A DNA stretch of 64,000 bases, from the IMG/VR virus record IMGVR_UViG_3300025168_000056, positions 1-64,000 of that record. The stretch is one strand, 5' to 3'. This DNA is from a virus. Made by a program: the position numbers and the translations under genes. Below, in pieces: positions 43,974 to 52,643 of this stretch (its first letter is position 1; the number at the start of each line of letters is the position of its first letter). The notes under the pieces are model-generated. The model was not told the DNA's origin and ran no database searches. It saw only the letters and a program-made list of their open reading frames with translations.

Positions 43974-44863
43974 TACTTGAGTACGACAGCGTGGTGTTGG
44001 GCAGTTCCTTGAGTGCGATTCTGTTCGCAGCCCAAAATTTTTTCCCCGTAGTTTTTTCAGATTTTCGAAAACCGTTCAGGTTTGATTATTTTGAGCCTAC
44101 AGTTGATTTGTCTTTTTTGAATCTACCAAGTGGCCTCGGGCCAAAAAGTTTAACGACACACGAAGGACTAATCGACGTTGGGCTATCTAAGAGTTTGGTT
44201 TGGGATCGCCTAATGTTTCTATTATCGACTAGCGGTCGTGTGCCACTTTCAAATTTGTGCCATAGCATTAGAGCAGATGACAACTCAATAAGTTGCTATA
44301 ATGAGTACTCTAAAATAGCTGATATAAGGTTCAATCAGTGTTACTATTTTGGAGACAATAATGTCCAAGGGTTGTTCGAACAAAAAGCACTTGATAATTG
44401 TGAATATATGTGCTATGATTGGATAGCTTTTAACAAAGGTGGGAAACATGATATTGACTTCATTGAGACAAGGGATGATTTCGTTAAACGAATATGGTTT
44501 TATGCATCAGACCGCATTGATGGAAATACTCCTGTTAAAGATGCTTGTGTCCTGTCAGTATTGAGTGAAGAGCAGATCCGAGATTTTAACTACTCAGAGA
44601 CAATGGCTAAGTTCAAACTGATTTCAGAGATGGAGAACAGAGGCATGAAAGGGCAGTTCAATGGATATGGACCTAACGGCAACCCAAAATATTATAAATT
44701 TAAAACAACGCATATGCGAAGAGAGAAACATGCAACAGAGGAAATCACATCTTTTAAGACCAGCGGCTTTAAAGTTAAAGAAGTTGATGAAAACGAGTTA
44801 TACAAAAATCTACAAGCGGTTCATTTGGACTACGATAGATTTTTAAGAGGATTGAGTGAGTAG
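43970..44863 (+). CDS. Rossmann-like protein, possibly nucleotide-cofactor binding (297 aa)
   Basis: TTG start overlapping the previous stop. The N-terminus EYDSVVLGSSLSAILFA resembles an FAD/NAD dinucleotide-binding strand-loop-helix (xxVVxGxxLxxxxxA), but the rest matches no oxidoreductase that I recognise. Cys-rich in the middle (NQCYYFG, NCEYMCYDW). Copy C of the dispersed repeat lies in the frame at 44035 and encodes NFFPVVFSDFRKPF. Overlaps the next gene by 8 bases. Function uncertain. Confidence 0.4.
   Translation: MILEYDSVVLGSSLSAILFAAQNFFPVVFSDFRKPFRFDYFEPTVDLSFLNLPSGLGPKSLTTHEGLIDVGLSKSLVWDRLMFLLSTSGRVPLSNLCHSIRADDNSISCYNEYSKIADIRFNQCYYFGDNNVQGLFEQKALDNCEYMCYDWIAFNKGGKHDIDFIETRDDFVKRIWFYASDRIDGNTPVKDACVLSVLSEEQIRDFNYSETMAKFKLISEMENRGMKGQFNGYGPNGNPKYYKFKTTHMRREKHATEEITSFKTSGFKVKEVDENELYKNLQAVHLDYDRFLRGLSE
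44035..44070 (+). repeat. Dispersed ~35-base repeat, copy C (inside a gene)
   Basis: AAATTTTTTCCCC then GTAGTTTTTTCAGATTTTCG, one base shorter than copies A and B at the CCGG position. Unlike those it is in a coding region, near the start of the Rossmann-like gene. Confidence 0.6.
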
Positions 44864-45746
44864 TCACGTGCACACAGCCGGCATAATCCCGGTTGCCAAT
44901 TTGCAAACAGATATACAGACGCCTATCCCAGAGATTCTGCTCCCAGTGAATAATGGGTTCTCAGCAATTCAAAAATCAGTTTTTGAGTGCGCCATGGCGG
45001 GCTGTAATACTATTTGGATCGTAGCTAACCATGACTTAGCGCCGATAGTGCGAAAGGTAGTGGGTGATTGGATTTACGACCCCGTTTATTACGAAAGAAC
45101 TTTTACTAAATTTTATTCGGATCATCGGCGAGAGATACCTATTTATTATGTCCCTATCCATCCGAAAGATCGCGCTCGCCGAGATTCTTATGGGTGGTCA
45201 ATTTTACATGGGGTATACTCTTCGTGGTATGCAGCATATAAAATATCGAAATGGATAACCCCACAGAACTATTATATTAGCTTCCCGATGTCAGTTTATG
45301 ACGTCTATAGTGTAAGAGACTATAGAAAGAATATTTCCAATTCGAAAGCTAATTTTTTTCTAAAACATGATAACAAAACAGTTAAAGATGGAGAACTTCT
45401 GTCTTTTACAATGAAAGGAGATGATTTTAAAGCATGCAGGAACCTAATAAACAAAACAACAACAAGGGAGTATTTACCCCCCTTACCCGGCCAAAAGTAT
45501 CCGAGCCAGAAACGACCGGTGAACGAGAGGTGGATAGCAAAAGACTATTCGCTAGAGCAAGTGCTAAAACCTCTGAATGAAGAGGGTAGCACATGCATGG
45601 AAATAGAGTGGCACCATGACATTTCAACGTGGCAGGGATACGTTGAATACCTGGGGTCAAAAAATACTGTAGAAACTCCTAGAAAGGAGTTGACTTTACC
45701 TCACATTCATGTTAATATACCTTATGTGGATGAAGTTAAAGACTGA
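44856..45746 (+). CDS. Nucleotidyltransferase-like protein (296 aa)
   Basis: GTG start, overlapping the upstream gene by 8 bases. AGIIPVANLQTDIQTPIPEI then LLPVNNGFSAIQKSVFECAM and AGCNTIWIVANHDLAPIV follow the start of sugar-nucleotide transferases (loop, P-LPV, helix, A-G-C-x-x-I-x-I-V). GDWIYDP and IPIYYVPIHPKDR then continue the Rossmann-like half. The classical GxGxR loop is not conserved. The C-terminal third is unassigned. It may modify a sugar, nucleotide or DNA base; this is inferred from fold pattern. Confidence 0.45.
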   Translation: MSSHVHTAGIIPVANLQTDIQTPIPEILLPVNNGFSAIQKSVFECAMAGCNTIWIVANHDLAPIVRKVVGDWIYDPVYYERTFTKFYSDHRREIPIYYVPIHPKDRARRDSYGWSILHGVYSSWYAAYKISKWITPQNYYISFPMSVYDVYSVRDYRKNISNSKANFFLKHDNKTVKDGELLSFTMKGDDFKACRNLINKTTTREYLPPLPGQKYPSQKRPVNERWIAKDYSLEQVLKPLNEEGSTCMEIEWHHDISTWQGYVEYLGSKNTVETPRKELTLPHIHVNIPYVDEVKD

Positions 45747-45948
45747 AGAAACTAATTTGGGTCGCGTTCCGGTCGGCTCAATTATCATATATAAAGACAA
45801 AGCGTGGAAGACACTAAACAAGATTGATGGTATGAGTCAAATGCTCATTACTAATATCGGTGATGGTGATCGAGAGAGTATTTTACTTGCTTCTTCAGCT
45901 GAAGTGTGTTATATTAGAGACGTAATCAAAATTTCCAAGGAGGCATAA
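45730..45948 (+). CDS. Small uncharacterised protein (72 aa)
   Basis: Beta-rich (NLGRVPVGSIIIYKDKAWKT, MLITNIGDG, ESILLASSAEVCYI), possibly an SH3-like barrel. Start uncertain: ATG at 45730, 45724 or 45709 are possible, none with a clear ribosome site, and all overlap the upstream gene, so translation is probably coupled. The stop overlaps the DNA polymerase start (TAATG). Not recognised. Confidence 0.5.
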   Translation: MKLKTEETNLGRVPVGSIIIYKDKAWKTLNKIDGMSQMLITNIGDGDRESILLASSAEVCYIRDVIKISKEA

Positions 45949-48900
45949 TGGATCGTTCTGATTCTAAGATTAAGTTTGTTGGGCTACACGCCCATAGTGT
46001 GGCAGGTTCTATTTTTGATGCGATTGGGTACCCCCAAGCGCATATGGACTTTTGCTATGAGAATGGTGGAGAAGCACTGGCTCTCACAGATCATGGCAAC
46101 ATGAACGGGTTGGCATATCAGGTTCTTCATGCAAAGAATATGAAAGACTCCGGCAAGGAGTTTAAGCCTATCTTTGGGTGCGAGGCTTACTTCATCCCAT
46201 CGATCGATGAGTGGCGAGAAGAGTACACTCGTGCGATGGAAGATAAGAAGCGCGCCCGCTCTGCTAAGAAGGATGCAGCTTCAGGCGCGACTGTTGAGGA
46301 TGAGGGTGCTTCAAAGAAGACTCAAGATATCCTCCGTCGGCGCCGCCACCTAGTTCTTTTGGCGCAAAACCAGACTGGACTGAACAACCTGTTTAAACTA
46401 GTCTCAGAGAGCTACCAGTCAGAAAATTTCTATAGGTACCCTCGTATAGACTATAAGCTTTTAAAGAAGTACAACGAAGGAATCATCGCCGCTAGCGCGT
46501 GTCTTGGTGGCGTATACGCTGGAAACTACTGGGAGAACCGTGAGGAAGGAGATGAAGCCGTTTTGGATGCAATGCGAGAGACAACGCAAAGTATGGTTGA
46601 CATCTTTGGAGACCGCTGGTACGCTGAGATTCAGTGGAATAATATTAAAGAACAGCACGAACTCAACAAATATGTTATCCAGACAGCACAAGAGATGGGC
46701 GTTAGCTTGATCACTACCGCAGATAGTCACTATCCTACGCCAACCGCATGGAAGGATCGTGAGTTGTACAAGCGTCTAGGTTGGCTGGGTAAGGGTCGAC
46801 CTTCGTGGGCAGACGAAGAGTCACAGCTTCCCGAAGGTGTGGAAGAGATTGGCTATGAATTGTATCCAAAGAATGGTGATCAGATCTGGGAGAGTTACAA
46901 ACAATACTCCAAAGACCAAGGATTTGAATACGATGATGAGTTGGTGATGCAAAGTATTGAAGAAACGCACAGGATCGCATTCGATAGAATCGAATCGTTC
47001 CTCCCAGACAATACTGTTCGTCTTCCGGAGTTTGTTGTACCGGCGGGGTTTACCGCTACTCAAGCGCTTGTTAATTATGCACTTGAAGGGTTAAAAGATA
47101 GAGGGCATCACAAAAATAAGGATTATATCGAGCGGTTGAAGCACGAACTGAATGTTATTGATGACCGCGGCTTTTCTAAATACTTCTTGACAATGAAATC
47201 GATTGTCGATGTAGCAACAGAAATGATGCTCACCGGTCCCGGCCGCGGCTCTGCTGCCGGCTCGTTAGTCGCCTATGCGCTTGGTATTACGCAAGTAGAC
47301 CCAATCAAATATGACCTTCTGTTCTCTCGGTTCCTTCGCTCTGACGCTAAGGACTACCCAGATATTGATTATGATGTATCTGACAGCATGTCTCTAAAAG
47401 AGAAGTTAGTGGAGATGTGGGGCGAAGATTGTGTCGCACCAATCTCTAATTGGAATACGCTGCAGCTTAAGTCTTTGATTAAGGATATCTCTAAGTTGTA
47501 CAACATTCCATTCACCGAAGTGAACACTGTTACTTCTATCATGATTCGCGAAGCCACCCCGGAAGCCAAGCGAAAGCACGGTATCAAGGCTGGTGTGTAT
47601 GCTCCGACTTGGGAAGAAGTGATGGAGTTTTCTCCTGCGCTTAGGGCATATCTCAACAAGTATCCACAAGTCAAGACACACGTTGAGGGATTGGTCGGTC
47701 AAGTACGCTCTTGCTCCCGTCATGCTGGTGGTGTAGTGATTGCTGAGAACCTTGATGCGAACATGCCGCTGATCAATTCAGGTGGTGTGCGCCAAGCACC
47801 GTGGGCAGAGGGTCAAAACGTTCGACACCTTGAACCCATGGGCTTCATTAAGTTTGATTTGCTTGGGCTGTCTACTCTTAAGATGATGGAGGGTTGCATC
47901 GAACATATCCTGCGCCGTCATCACGGAGTAGAGAATCCAACCTTTGCACAAGTGCGAGACTACTATGAAGATAAGTTGCACCCCGACAAGATGGACATGC
48001 ACGACGCCTCTATCTATGAAAATGTATTCCACACAGGAAAGTGGGCAGGAGTGTTCCAATTCACGGAACCCGGCGCTCAACAGTTTTGCGTAAAGGCTAA
48101 GCCGAACAATATCATTGATGTTTCTGCCATTACTTCAATCTTTCGACCCGGTCCACTATCGGCGGGTGTTGATGCAGATTATGTAGAAGCAAAGGGACAC
48201 CCGCAGCGTATTAGCTACCTTTCCGATGAAGCTCGTGAGATCACCGAGGAGACATACGGGTTCCTAATCTTCCAGGAGCAGATTGCTTTGCTTGCTCACA
48301 AGCTCGGCGGACTGACTCTTGATGAGGGCAACATGCTCCGTAAGGTTCTGACAAAGAAGGGCACAGGCAAGGGGTCCGTTAAAGGTCTGCTGCATGATAA
48401 GTTTATCAAGGGCTGCGTAGTTAATAATATTGCGCGCGATGAAGCCCAATCCCTCTGGGACAAGTTTGAATTCTTCTCGGGCTATGGCTTTAACAAGTCA
48501 CACGCTGTAAGTTACTCGATCATCTCCTATCAGTGTGCGTGGTTGTGGAACTACTACCCAGCAGAGTGGATGGCAGCTTTCTTAGATAAGGAACCAGAGA
48601 CGCGTAAAGAGAAGGCTATTAATATTGCCAAGCAATATGGATTTGATATTGCACCACTTGATGTTAATAAATCAGGCACAGTGTGGGAGATTAGTGATGA
48701 CGGAAAAACACTGATTCAGCCTCTCACTTCAATTAAAGGGTTGGGAGCAGCCGCAATCGAGCAGATTCTTGCAAACCGTCCACTAAACAGCGCTGAAGAG
48801 CTTTTGTTTAATGAGAGTATTACGTACTCCAAGCTGAACAAGAAGTGTCTTGATGCTCTATGTCGCGGCGGAGCTTTGGATAATATTGTCGACAGTCGTT

Positions 48901-49379
48901 TTACTGGTCGTAAGCACTTTTGGTCCGCATGCATTGTGGATCGCCCGAAGAATCTAAAAAAGCTTGGCGAGAACATTGAGCTATACAGACCAGAAGGGGA
49001 TTTCTCTGAGTCAGAGATTATTCAGTTTAAGTCTGACCTAACTGGGGTCTTCCCGATGAACTTGGTTATCAAGCCAGAGACTGTGCAGCGCCTGCAAGAC
49101 AGGTTCGTGCCACCAATCTCAGAGTTTGATCAGGAGCTTGAAGTGTGTTGGTTTATTCCACGCAAGATTGTACCGAAGAAAACGAAGAAAGGTAAAGACT
49201 ACTGGATTGTAGAAGTTATTGATTCTAACAACGAGCTTACCCGCATCCGATGTTGGGGCGTCAAGCCCGAGAAGGATCGTATCCACTTGAACCGCCCGTA
49301 TATGGCTCGCTTAAAGTATGACGAGAACTGGGGCTTTTCAACCTACGCCGTCGGCAAAACATTTAAGTTGCTGGCATAA
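45948..49379 (+). CDS. dnaE: DNA polymerase III alpha subunit (DnaE-like, family C)
   Basis: 1143 residues, full bacterial length (E. coli 1160). N-terminal PHP domain: LHAHSVAGSIFDAIG (13-27), ALTDHGNMNG and FGCEAYF. Palm: GPGRGSAAGSLVAYAL (near 430), catalytic PDIDYD (D472, D474, D476) and FIKFDLLGLSTLKMM (near 635) for the third Asp. Thumb/fingers FRPGPLSAGVDADY and YGFLIFQEQIALLAHKLGG follow, then a Gly-rich hinge, and an OB-type segment (WFIPRKIVPKKTKKGKDYWI) at the C-terminus. Replaces the family B polymerase usual in T4-like phages. No clamp or clamp-loader gene is seen in this window. Confidence 0.95.
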   Translation: MDRSDSKIKFVGLHAHSVAGSIFDAIGYPQAHMDFCYENGGEALALTDHGNMNGLAYQVLHAKNMKDSGKEFKPIFGCEAYFIPSIDEWREEYTRAMEDKKRARSAKKDAASGATVEDEGASKKTQDILRRRRHLVLLAQNQTGLNNLFKLVSESYQSENFYRYPRIDYKLLKKYNEGIIAASACLGGVYAGNYWENREEGDEAVLDAMRETTQSMVDIFGDRWYAEIQWNNIKEQHELNKYVIQTAQEMGVSLITTADSHYPTPTAWKDRELYKRLGWLGKGRPSWADEESQLPEGVEEIGYELYPKNGDQIWESYKQYSKDQGFEYDDELVMQSIEETHRIAFDRIESFLPDNTVRLPEFVVPAGFTATQALVNYALEGLKDRGHHKNKDYIERLKHELNVIDDRGFSKYFLTMKSIVDVATEMMLTGPGRGSAAGSLVAYALGITQVDPIKYDLLFSRFLRSDAKDYPDIDYDVSDSMSLKEKLVEMWGEDCVAPISNWNTLQLKSLIKDISKLYNIPFTEVNTVTSIMIREATPEAKRKHGIKAGVYAPTWEEVMEFSPALRAYLNKYPQVKTHVEGLVGQVRSCSRHAGGVVIAENLDANMPLINSGGVRQAPWAEGQNVRHLEPMGFIKFDLLGLSTLKMMEGCIEHILRRHHGVENPTFAQVRDYYEDKLHPDKMDMHDASIYENVFHTGKWAGVFQFTEPGAQQFCVKAKPNNIIDVSAITSIFRPGPLSAGVDADYVEAKGHPQRISYLSDEAREITEETYGFLIFQEQIALLAHKLGGLTLDEGNMLRKVLTKKGTGKGSVKGLLHDKFIKGCVVNNIARDEAQSLWDKFEFFSGYGFNKSHAVSYSIISYQCAWLWNYYPAEWMAAFLDKEPETRKEKAINIAKQYGFDIAPLDVNKSGTVWEISDDGKTLIQPLTSIKGLGAAAIEQILANRPLNSAEELLFNESITYSKLNKKCLDALCRGGALDNIVDSRFTGRKHFWSACIVDRPKNLKKLGENIELYRPEGDFSESEIIQFKSDLTGVFPMNLVIKPETVQRLQDRFVPPISEFDQELEVCWFIPRKIVPKKTKKGKDYWIVEVIDSNNELTRIRCWGVKPEKDRIHLNRPYMARLKYDENWGFSTYAVGKTFKLLA

Positions 49380-49383
49380 GTTG

Positions 49384-49412
49384 TTGACAAAACATACAGC
49401 ATTTGATATAAT
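49384..49412 (+). promoter_or_regulatory. Sigma-70-type promoter for ClpP-like gene
   Basis: TTGACA (49384-49389), 17 bases, TATAAT (49407-49412); AGGAGGG and ATG at 49439. Confidence 0.8.
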
Positions 49413-49438
49413 AAGATATCATTCAAGGAGGGAACCGA

Positions 49439-50044
49439 ATGAACATCATTGAAACTTTTAGCCCGTTGCTCAAAGAGCCAGAACTCAGATCTAATTTGCC
49501 GACCGTTATTAGGGTACGCAAGTTTGATGAAGCTGCTGCAAAGGAATTTTCCGAACTAATGACCAAAGCTCAGAATACTGGTCAACCAATCGTGCCTATC
49601 ATCATTGATAGTTACGGCGGTCAAGTCTACAGCCTCATGTCTATGATTTCAGATATTCAACATTCGCGAGTTCCTGTGGCCACCATCGTACAGGGCAAGG
49701 CGATGTCGTGCGGAGCTATCTTGTTCAGTTTTGGTGCTGATGGTATGAGGTATATGGACCCGAATTCGACAGTTATGATTCATGATGTGAGTTCAATGTC
49801 AAGAGGAAAGGTTGAAGAAGTGAAGGCTGATGCCGGTGAAACCGAAAGACTCAATCAAATTGTTTATCGCATGATGGCTCAAAATTGTGGTCACCATGAT
49901 GAATATTTTCTTGACATTGTGCACGAGAAGGGTCACGCAGACTGGTATTTGGATGCTAATGAATGCAAGAAGCATAAAATCGCCAACCATTTGCGTGTAC
50001 CTGAATTAAAAATCGAAACAAAGGTTTCATTCGCTTTTAATTAA
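49439..50044 (+). CDS. ClpP-like serine protease 1
   Basis: 201 residues, ClpP length (~195-207). IIIDSYGGQVYSLMSM (54-69) is the oxyanion/GG region; the nucleophile is S90 in GKAMSCGA; H115 is in VMIHDVS; a late Asp in the GHADWYLDANE region is the likely third member. Probably forms a barrel alone or with host ClpX/ClpA, or with the second ClpP at 55838. Target unknown: could degrade host proteins or process virion proteins. Confidence 0.85.
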   Translation: MNIIETFSPLLKEPELRSNLPTVIRVRKFDEAAAKEFSELMTKAQNTGQPIVPIIIDSYGGQVYSLMSMISDIQHSRVPVATIVQGKAMSCGAILFSFGADGMRYMDPNSTVMIHDVSSMSRGKVEEVKADAGETERLNQIVYRMMAQNCGHHDEYFLDIVHEKGHADWYLDANECKKHKIANHLRVPELKIETKVSFAFN

Positions 50045-50057
50045 TTCTACTTAGGGT

Positions 50058-50765
50058 ATGTCTGTTGCAAAGAAGAATAAATGGAAGCGCGCCCTGAACC
50101 ATTTACGGTTTAGTTACGAAGAAATTGAAATGATAAAAGAGATATCAATAGACACAGCGCAAGATTTCCAGATGTACTATGAGAATTTTTGTAGAACGCG
50201 AGGGATCAACATCGCAGAGCTTAATGATCGCCATCGGAACAGAGTTGAAGACTTATATAATATTGAAAAAGTAATACCAGATAGCGAACACTCCGATGAG
50301 CCCGAAATACACCCCCCTGGCGATACGACGATAGCTTTGCATAATAAAAGTTCCGACAAGTTAGACGACAAGCACCAAATGACCGCTGATGAAACAGCGA
50401 TGCACGAAGCTTTCTCAAAGCTTTTTAAAAAAATTGCCCTTAAAATCCATCCCGACAGGCTGCACGATATGCCACCCGAGGAGAGGGAAGTGAAGATAAG
50501 TATGTTTCAGAGAGCCAATAAGTCACTTGAAGATAAAAAATATTTTATCTTATTAGACATTGCATCACAACTAAAGATACAGACACCTAAAAACTACGAT
50601 CAGCAAACAAGATGGATGAAGAAAGAGACTACTTTCTTGGAGCAGAAGATCAAAAAAGAAAAAAGCACTTACAACTTTTTATTTTCTGAAGCAGAAACCG
50701 ACGAAGAAAGAGATCAATTGGTTAGTGGGTTTATGTTACAAGTTTTTCAAATTCACGTAGAATAA
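50058..50765 (+). CDS. J-domain (DnaJ-like) protein
   Basis: 235 residues. A J-domain is at ~115-175: AFSKLFKKIALKIHPDRL with the invariant HPD at 131-133, followed by FQRANKSLEDKKYFILLDIA. The N-terminal ~75 residues and C-terminal helix (TFLEQKIKKEKSTYNF) are unassigned. J proteins stimulate DnaK ATPase, so this may steer host DnaK to phage replication or assembly proteins. Located 13 bases after the ClpP-like gene with a weak AGGG site. Confidence 0.7.
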   Translation: MSVAKKNKWKRALNHLRFSYEEIEMIKEISIDTAQDFQMYYENFCRTRGINIAELNDRHRNRVEDLYNIEKVIPDSEHSDEPEIHPPGDTTIALHNKSSDKLDDKHQMTADETAMHEAFSKLFKKIALKIHPDRLHDMPPEEREVKISMFQRANKSLEDKKYFILLDIASQLKIQTPKNYDQQTRWMKKETTFLEQKIKKEKSTYNFLFSEAETDEERDQLVSGFMLQVFQIHVE

Positions 50766-50768
50766 CTG

Positions 50769-50797
50769 TTGACATCGCGCTACGCATCTGTTATATT
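50769..50797 (+). promoter_or_regulatory. Sigma-70-type promoter
   Basis: TTGACA (50769-50774), 17 bases, TATATT (50792-50797); AGGAGGG then ATG at 50827. Starts a run of overlapping genes to 54628. Confidence 0.78.
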
Positions 50798-50826
50798 AAT
50801 AGAGTAAACACAAAAGGAGGGCCATT

Positions 50827-51087
50827 ATGGCTAACACAAATAACGAAAGAAAGCGCTACGTTAAGGAATACATCCGTTCCTTGGTAGCGATTGAAGAGGC
50901 AATGGAGCCCTATAAGGAACAAAAGCGCGATCTGCGTTCTGAATTTAAGGAGAACAATTGGCTCAGTACGGATGAGATTAGCGCAGCGGTCAAAGCATAC
51001 CGACTGTTTAAGGGCAAAGTAAACATCGACGAAGTAGTAGAAAACTTCCAAATGTTTTCAGGAGACGAAGAGGGAGGTGCGAATTGA
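50827..51087 (+). CDS. Small helical protein (86 aa)
   Basis: Helical throughout (ERKRYVKEYIRSLVAIEEAM, EPYKEQKRDLRSEFKENNWL, STDEISAAVKAYRLFKGKV). Resembles the small nucleoid-type GapR/DUF2312 helices in layout, but no firm assignment. First gene of the operon, with the dUTPase start overlapping its stop by 4 bases. Confidence 0.5.
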   Translation: MANTNNERKRYVKEYIRSLVAIEEAMEPYKEQKRDLRSEFKENNWLSTDEISAAVKAYRLFKGKVNIDEVVENFQMFSGDEEGGAN

Positions 51088-51545
51088 TTGTTCAATATTC
51101 AAAGACTCGCCAAAATGTCCGGACCCCGCAGCGAGCGAACCCATCTGATGCAGGGCTTGACGTATTCTATAGCCCGCCCGATAATGAAGTGGCAGGTAAG
51201 TGGCTGACTCCCGGTTCGTCCGGACTATTTTCCACAGGACTCAAGTTCGGTATTCCACATGGATATATGATAGAAGTTAAGAACCGCTCGGGCATGGCAG
51301 CACGCCGCTCCTTGGTTGTCGGCGCTTGTGTTGTCGACTCGGGTTACACGGGAGAGGTGTTTGTAAATCTTCACAATATCGGCAAGGAATCTCAATTTAT
51401 CCAGCCGGGTGAAAAGATCGCCCAGCTGGTTATGACTCCGGTTGTCCATTTTAACGCACGAGAATCTAGTTTTGAGGAACTTTATGCGGAAGCGATTACT
51501 ATCAGTGATCGAGGAACTGGAGCATTGGGGAGCACTGATGGATAA
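51084..51545 (+). CDS. dut: dUTPase
   Basis: 153 residues, standard trimeric dUTPase length. TTG start 6 bases after GGGAGGTG. The five motifs are visible: SDAGLDVFY (I), KNRSGMA (II), CVVDSGYTGEVFVNLHN (III), PGEKIAQLV (IV) and RGTGALGSTDG (V). Hydrolyses dUTP to dUMP, keeping uracil out of phage DNA and feeding dTMP synthesis. Confidence 0.93.
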   Translation: MIVQYSKTRQNVRTPQRANPSDAGLDVFYSPPDNEVAGKWLTPGSSGLFSTGLKFGIPHGYMIEVKNRSGMAARRSLVVGACVVDSGYTGEVFVNLHNIGKESQFIQPGEKIAQLVMTPVVHFNARESSFEELYAEAITISDRGTGALGSTDG

Positions 51546-52011
51546 GAACACACAAGGAGTTATGTTTAGCTCTAAAACAGGAAATTGGGCAACCCCAAAG
51601 GACTTCTTTGATAAACTTAGCTGGCGTTTTGGACCGTTTGATTTAGATCCCTGTGCTAGCACACACAACACTAAGTGTGCCAACTTCTTTACAAAGGCTG
51701 AGAATGGTCTAGAGAAGGATTGGGAAGGGTTCACGTGTTTTGTTAATCCTCCGTATGGGAGAGGTATTGACAAGTGGATTGAGAAAGGTTATAATGAAGC
51801 TATGAAGAATGAAACAAAGGTAGTGATGCTTATTCCAGCACGAACCGATACCAAGTATTGGCACAAGTATGTAATGAATGCATCAGAGATTCACTTTGTG
51901 AAAGGTCGCCTAAAGTTTGGCGACAGTAAGAATTCCGCACCATTTCCATCAGCGGTAGTAGTATTTGATGGCGGCGATGAGTTGTGGAGAGTCGAAGGCA
52001 TTAACAAATAA
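51538..52011 (+). CDS. Phage N6-adenine DNA methyltransferase (PF05869 type)
   Basis: 157 residues from ATG 51538, overlapping dut by 8 bases; longer in-frame starts lie deep inside dut. NWATPKDFFDKLSWRFGPFD then LDPCAS is the N-terminal signature of phage Dam enzymes, followed by catalytic NPPYG (CFVNPPYGRG) and KVVMLIPARTDTKYWH. Ends with FPSAVVVFDGG. Distinct from the D12 enzyme at 34149, so the phage has two adenine methylases. Both may protect phage DNA from host nucleases or its own. Confidence 0.9.
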   Translation: MDKNTQGVMFSSKTGNWATPKDFFDKLSWRFGPFDLDPCASTHNTKCANFFTKAENGLEKDWEGFTCFVNPPYGRGIDKWIEKGYNEAMKNETKVVMLIPARTDTKYWHKYVMNASEIHFVKGRLKFGDSKNSAPFPSAVVVFDGGDELWRVEGINK

Positions 52012-52021
52012 GGAGTATGAA

Positions 52022-52399
52022 ATGACCGAAGATATTTTAAATGCAGCAATTCAAAAGCTGCGAGGCTTAGCACTGGAGCAATTTGCCTTAGCTAAGGATG
52101 CGCTACACCAGCCTGCCAATGCAGACACTGTTTCCAATATCAGTACCTGCGCCATTAACATGGCTCAGCTTGAGGGTGCGATGATCACCTTGCAGCAGTA
52201 CGCAGATTCTCTGAAGACGCGTACCCCAGCGGAAATCGCAGCCACTGAGCCAGAGCCGCCGGCGCAAGAAGAGTCGAAGGAAGAAGCTGTTATCACGGAT
52301 AAGGAGTTAGCTGAGCGCTCACCGACTTTCCGGAAGTCTCAGGGTATTGAGGAGCCGGCAACAAAAAAGCGGAAAAGGAAAACCAAAAGTGAATCGTAA
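52022..52399 (+). CDS. Uncharacterised helical protein with basic tail (125 aa)
   Basis: ATG 7 bases after AAGGAG. Helix-rich N-terminal half (LNAAIQKLRGLALEQFALAK, INMAQLEGAMITLQQYADSL), a Pro/Glu linker and a basic end (KKRKRKTKSES). Not recognised; the tail suggests nucleic-acid binding. Confidence 0.55.
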   Translation: MTEDILNAAIQKLRGLALEQFALAKDALHQPANADTVSNISTCAINMAQLEGAMITLQQYADSLKTRTPAEIAATEPEPPAQEESKEEAVITDKELAERSPTFRKSQGIEEPATKKRKRKTKSES

Positions 52400-52643
52400 G
52401 CAACGACGAGCCGCAGCAAAGGATACTTCACAAGCAGATGTGTCTGATAAACTGATGATGTTCGACAAGTTGCCAGACGAATGTTTAGCCTGCGTGAAGC
52501 CGTTTGACAAAAACGACAAACAGATGGCTCTCACTTGGAATGTGGTTATTAGAGATGAAGATACAGTTAGGTTGTACTGCCCTGATTGTTGGTCAATGGC
52601 ACAATCAGCAGTTGAAAAATTTAAAAAGGAGAACAAAAAATGA
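52389..52643 (+). CDS. Small zinc-ribbon-like protein (84 aa)
   Basis: GTG at 52389 fits an AAGGAAAA site; an ATG at 52347 (98 aa) is possible but without a ribosome site. NRKQRRAAAK is basic; CLAC and YCPDCW give two CxxC pairs ~36 residues apart, enough for one zinc ribbon. It overlaps both neighbours. The function is unknown; possibly a nucleic-acid or RNA-polymerase binding factor. Confidence 0.55.
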   Translation: MNRKQRRAAAKDTSQADVSDKLMMFDKLPDECLACVKPFDKNDKQMALTWNVVIRDEDTVRLYCPDCWSMAQSAVEKFKKENKK

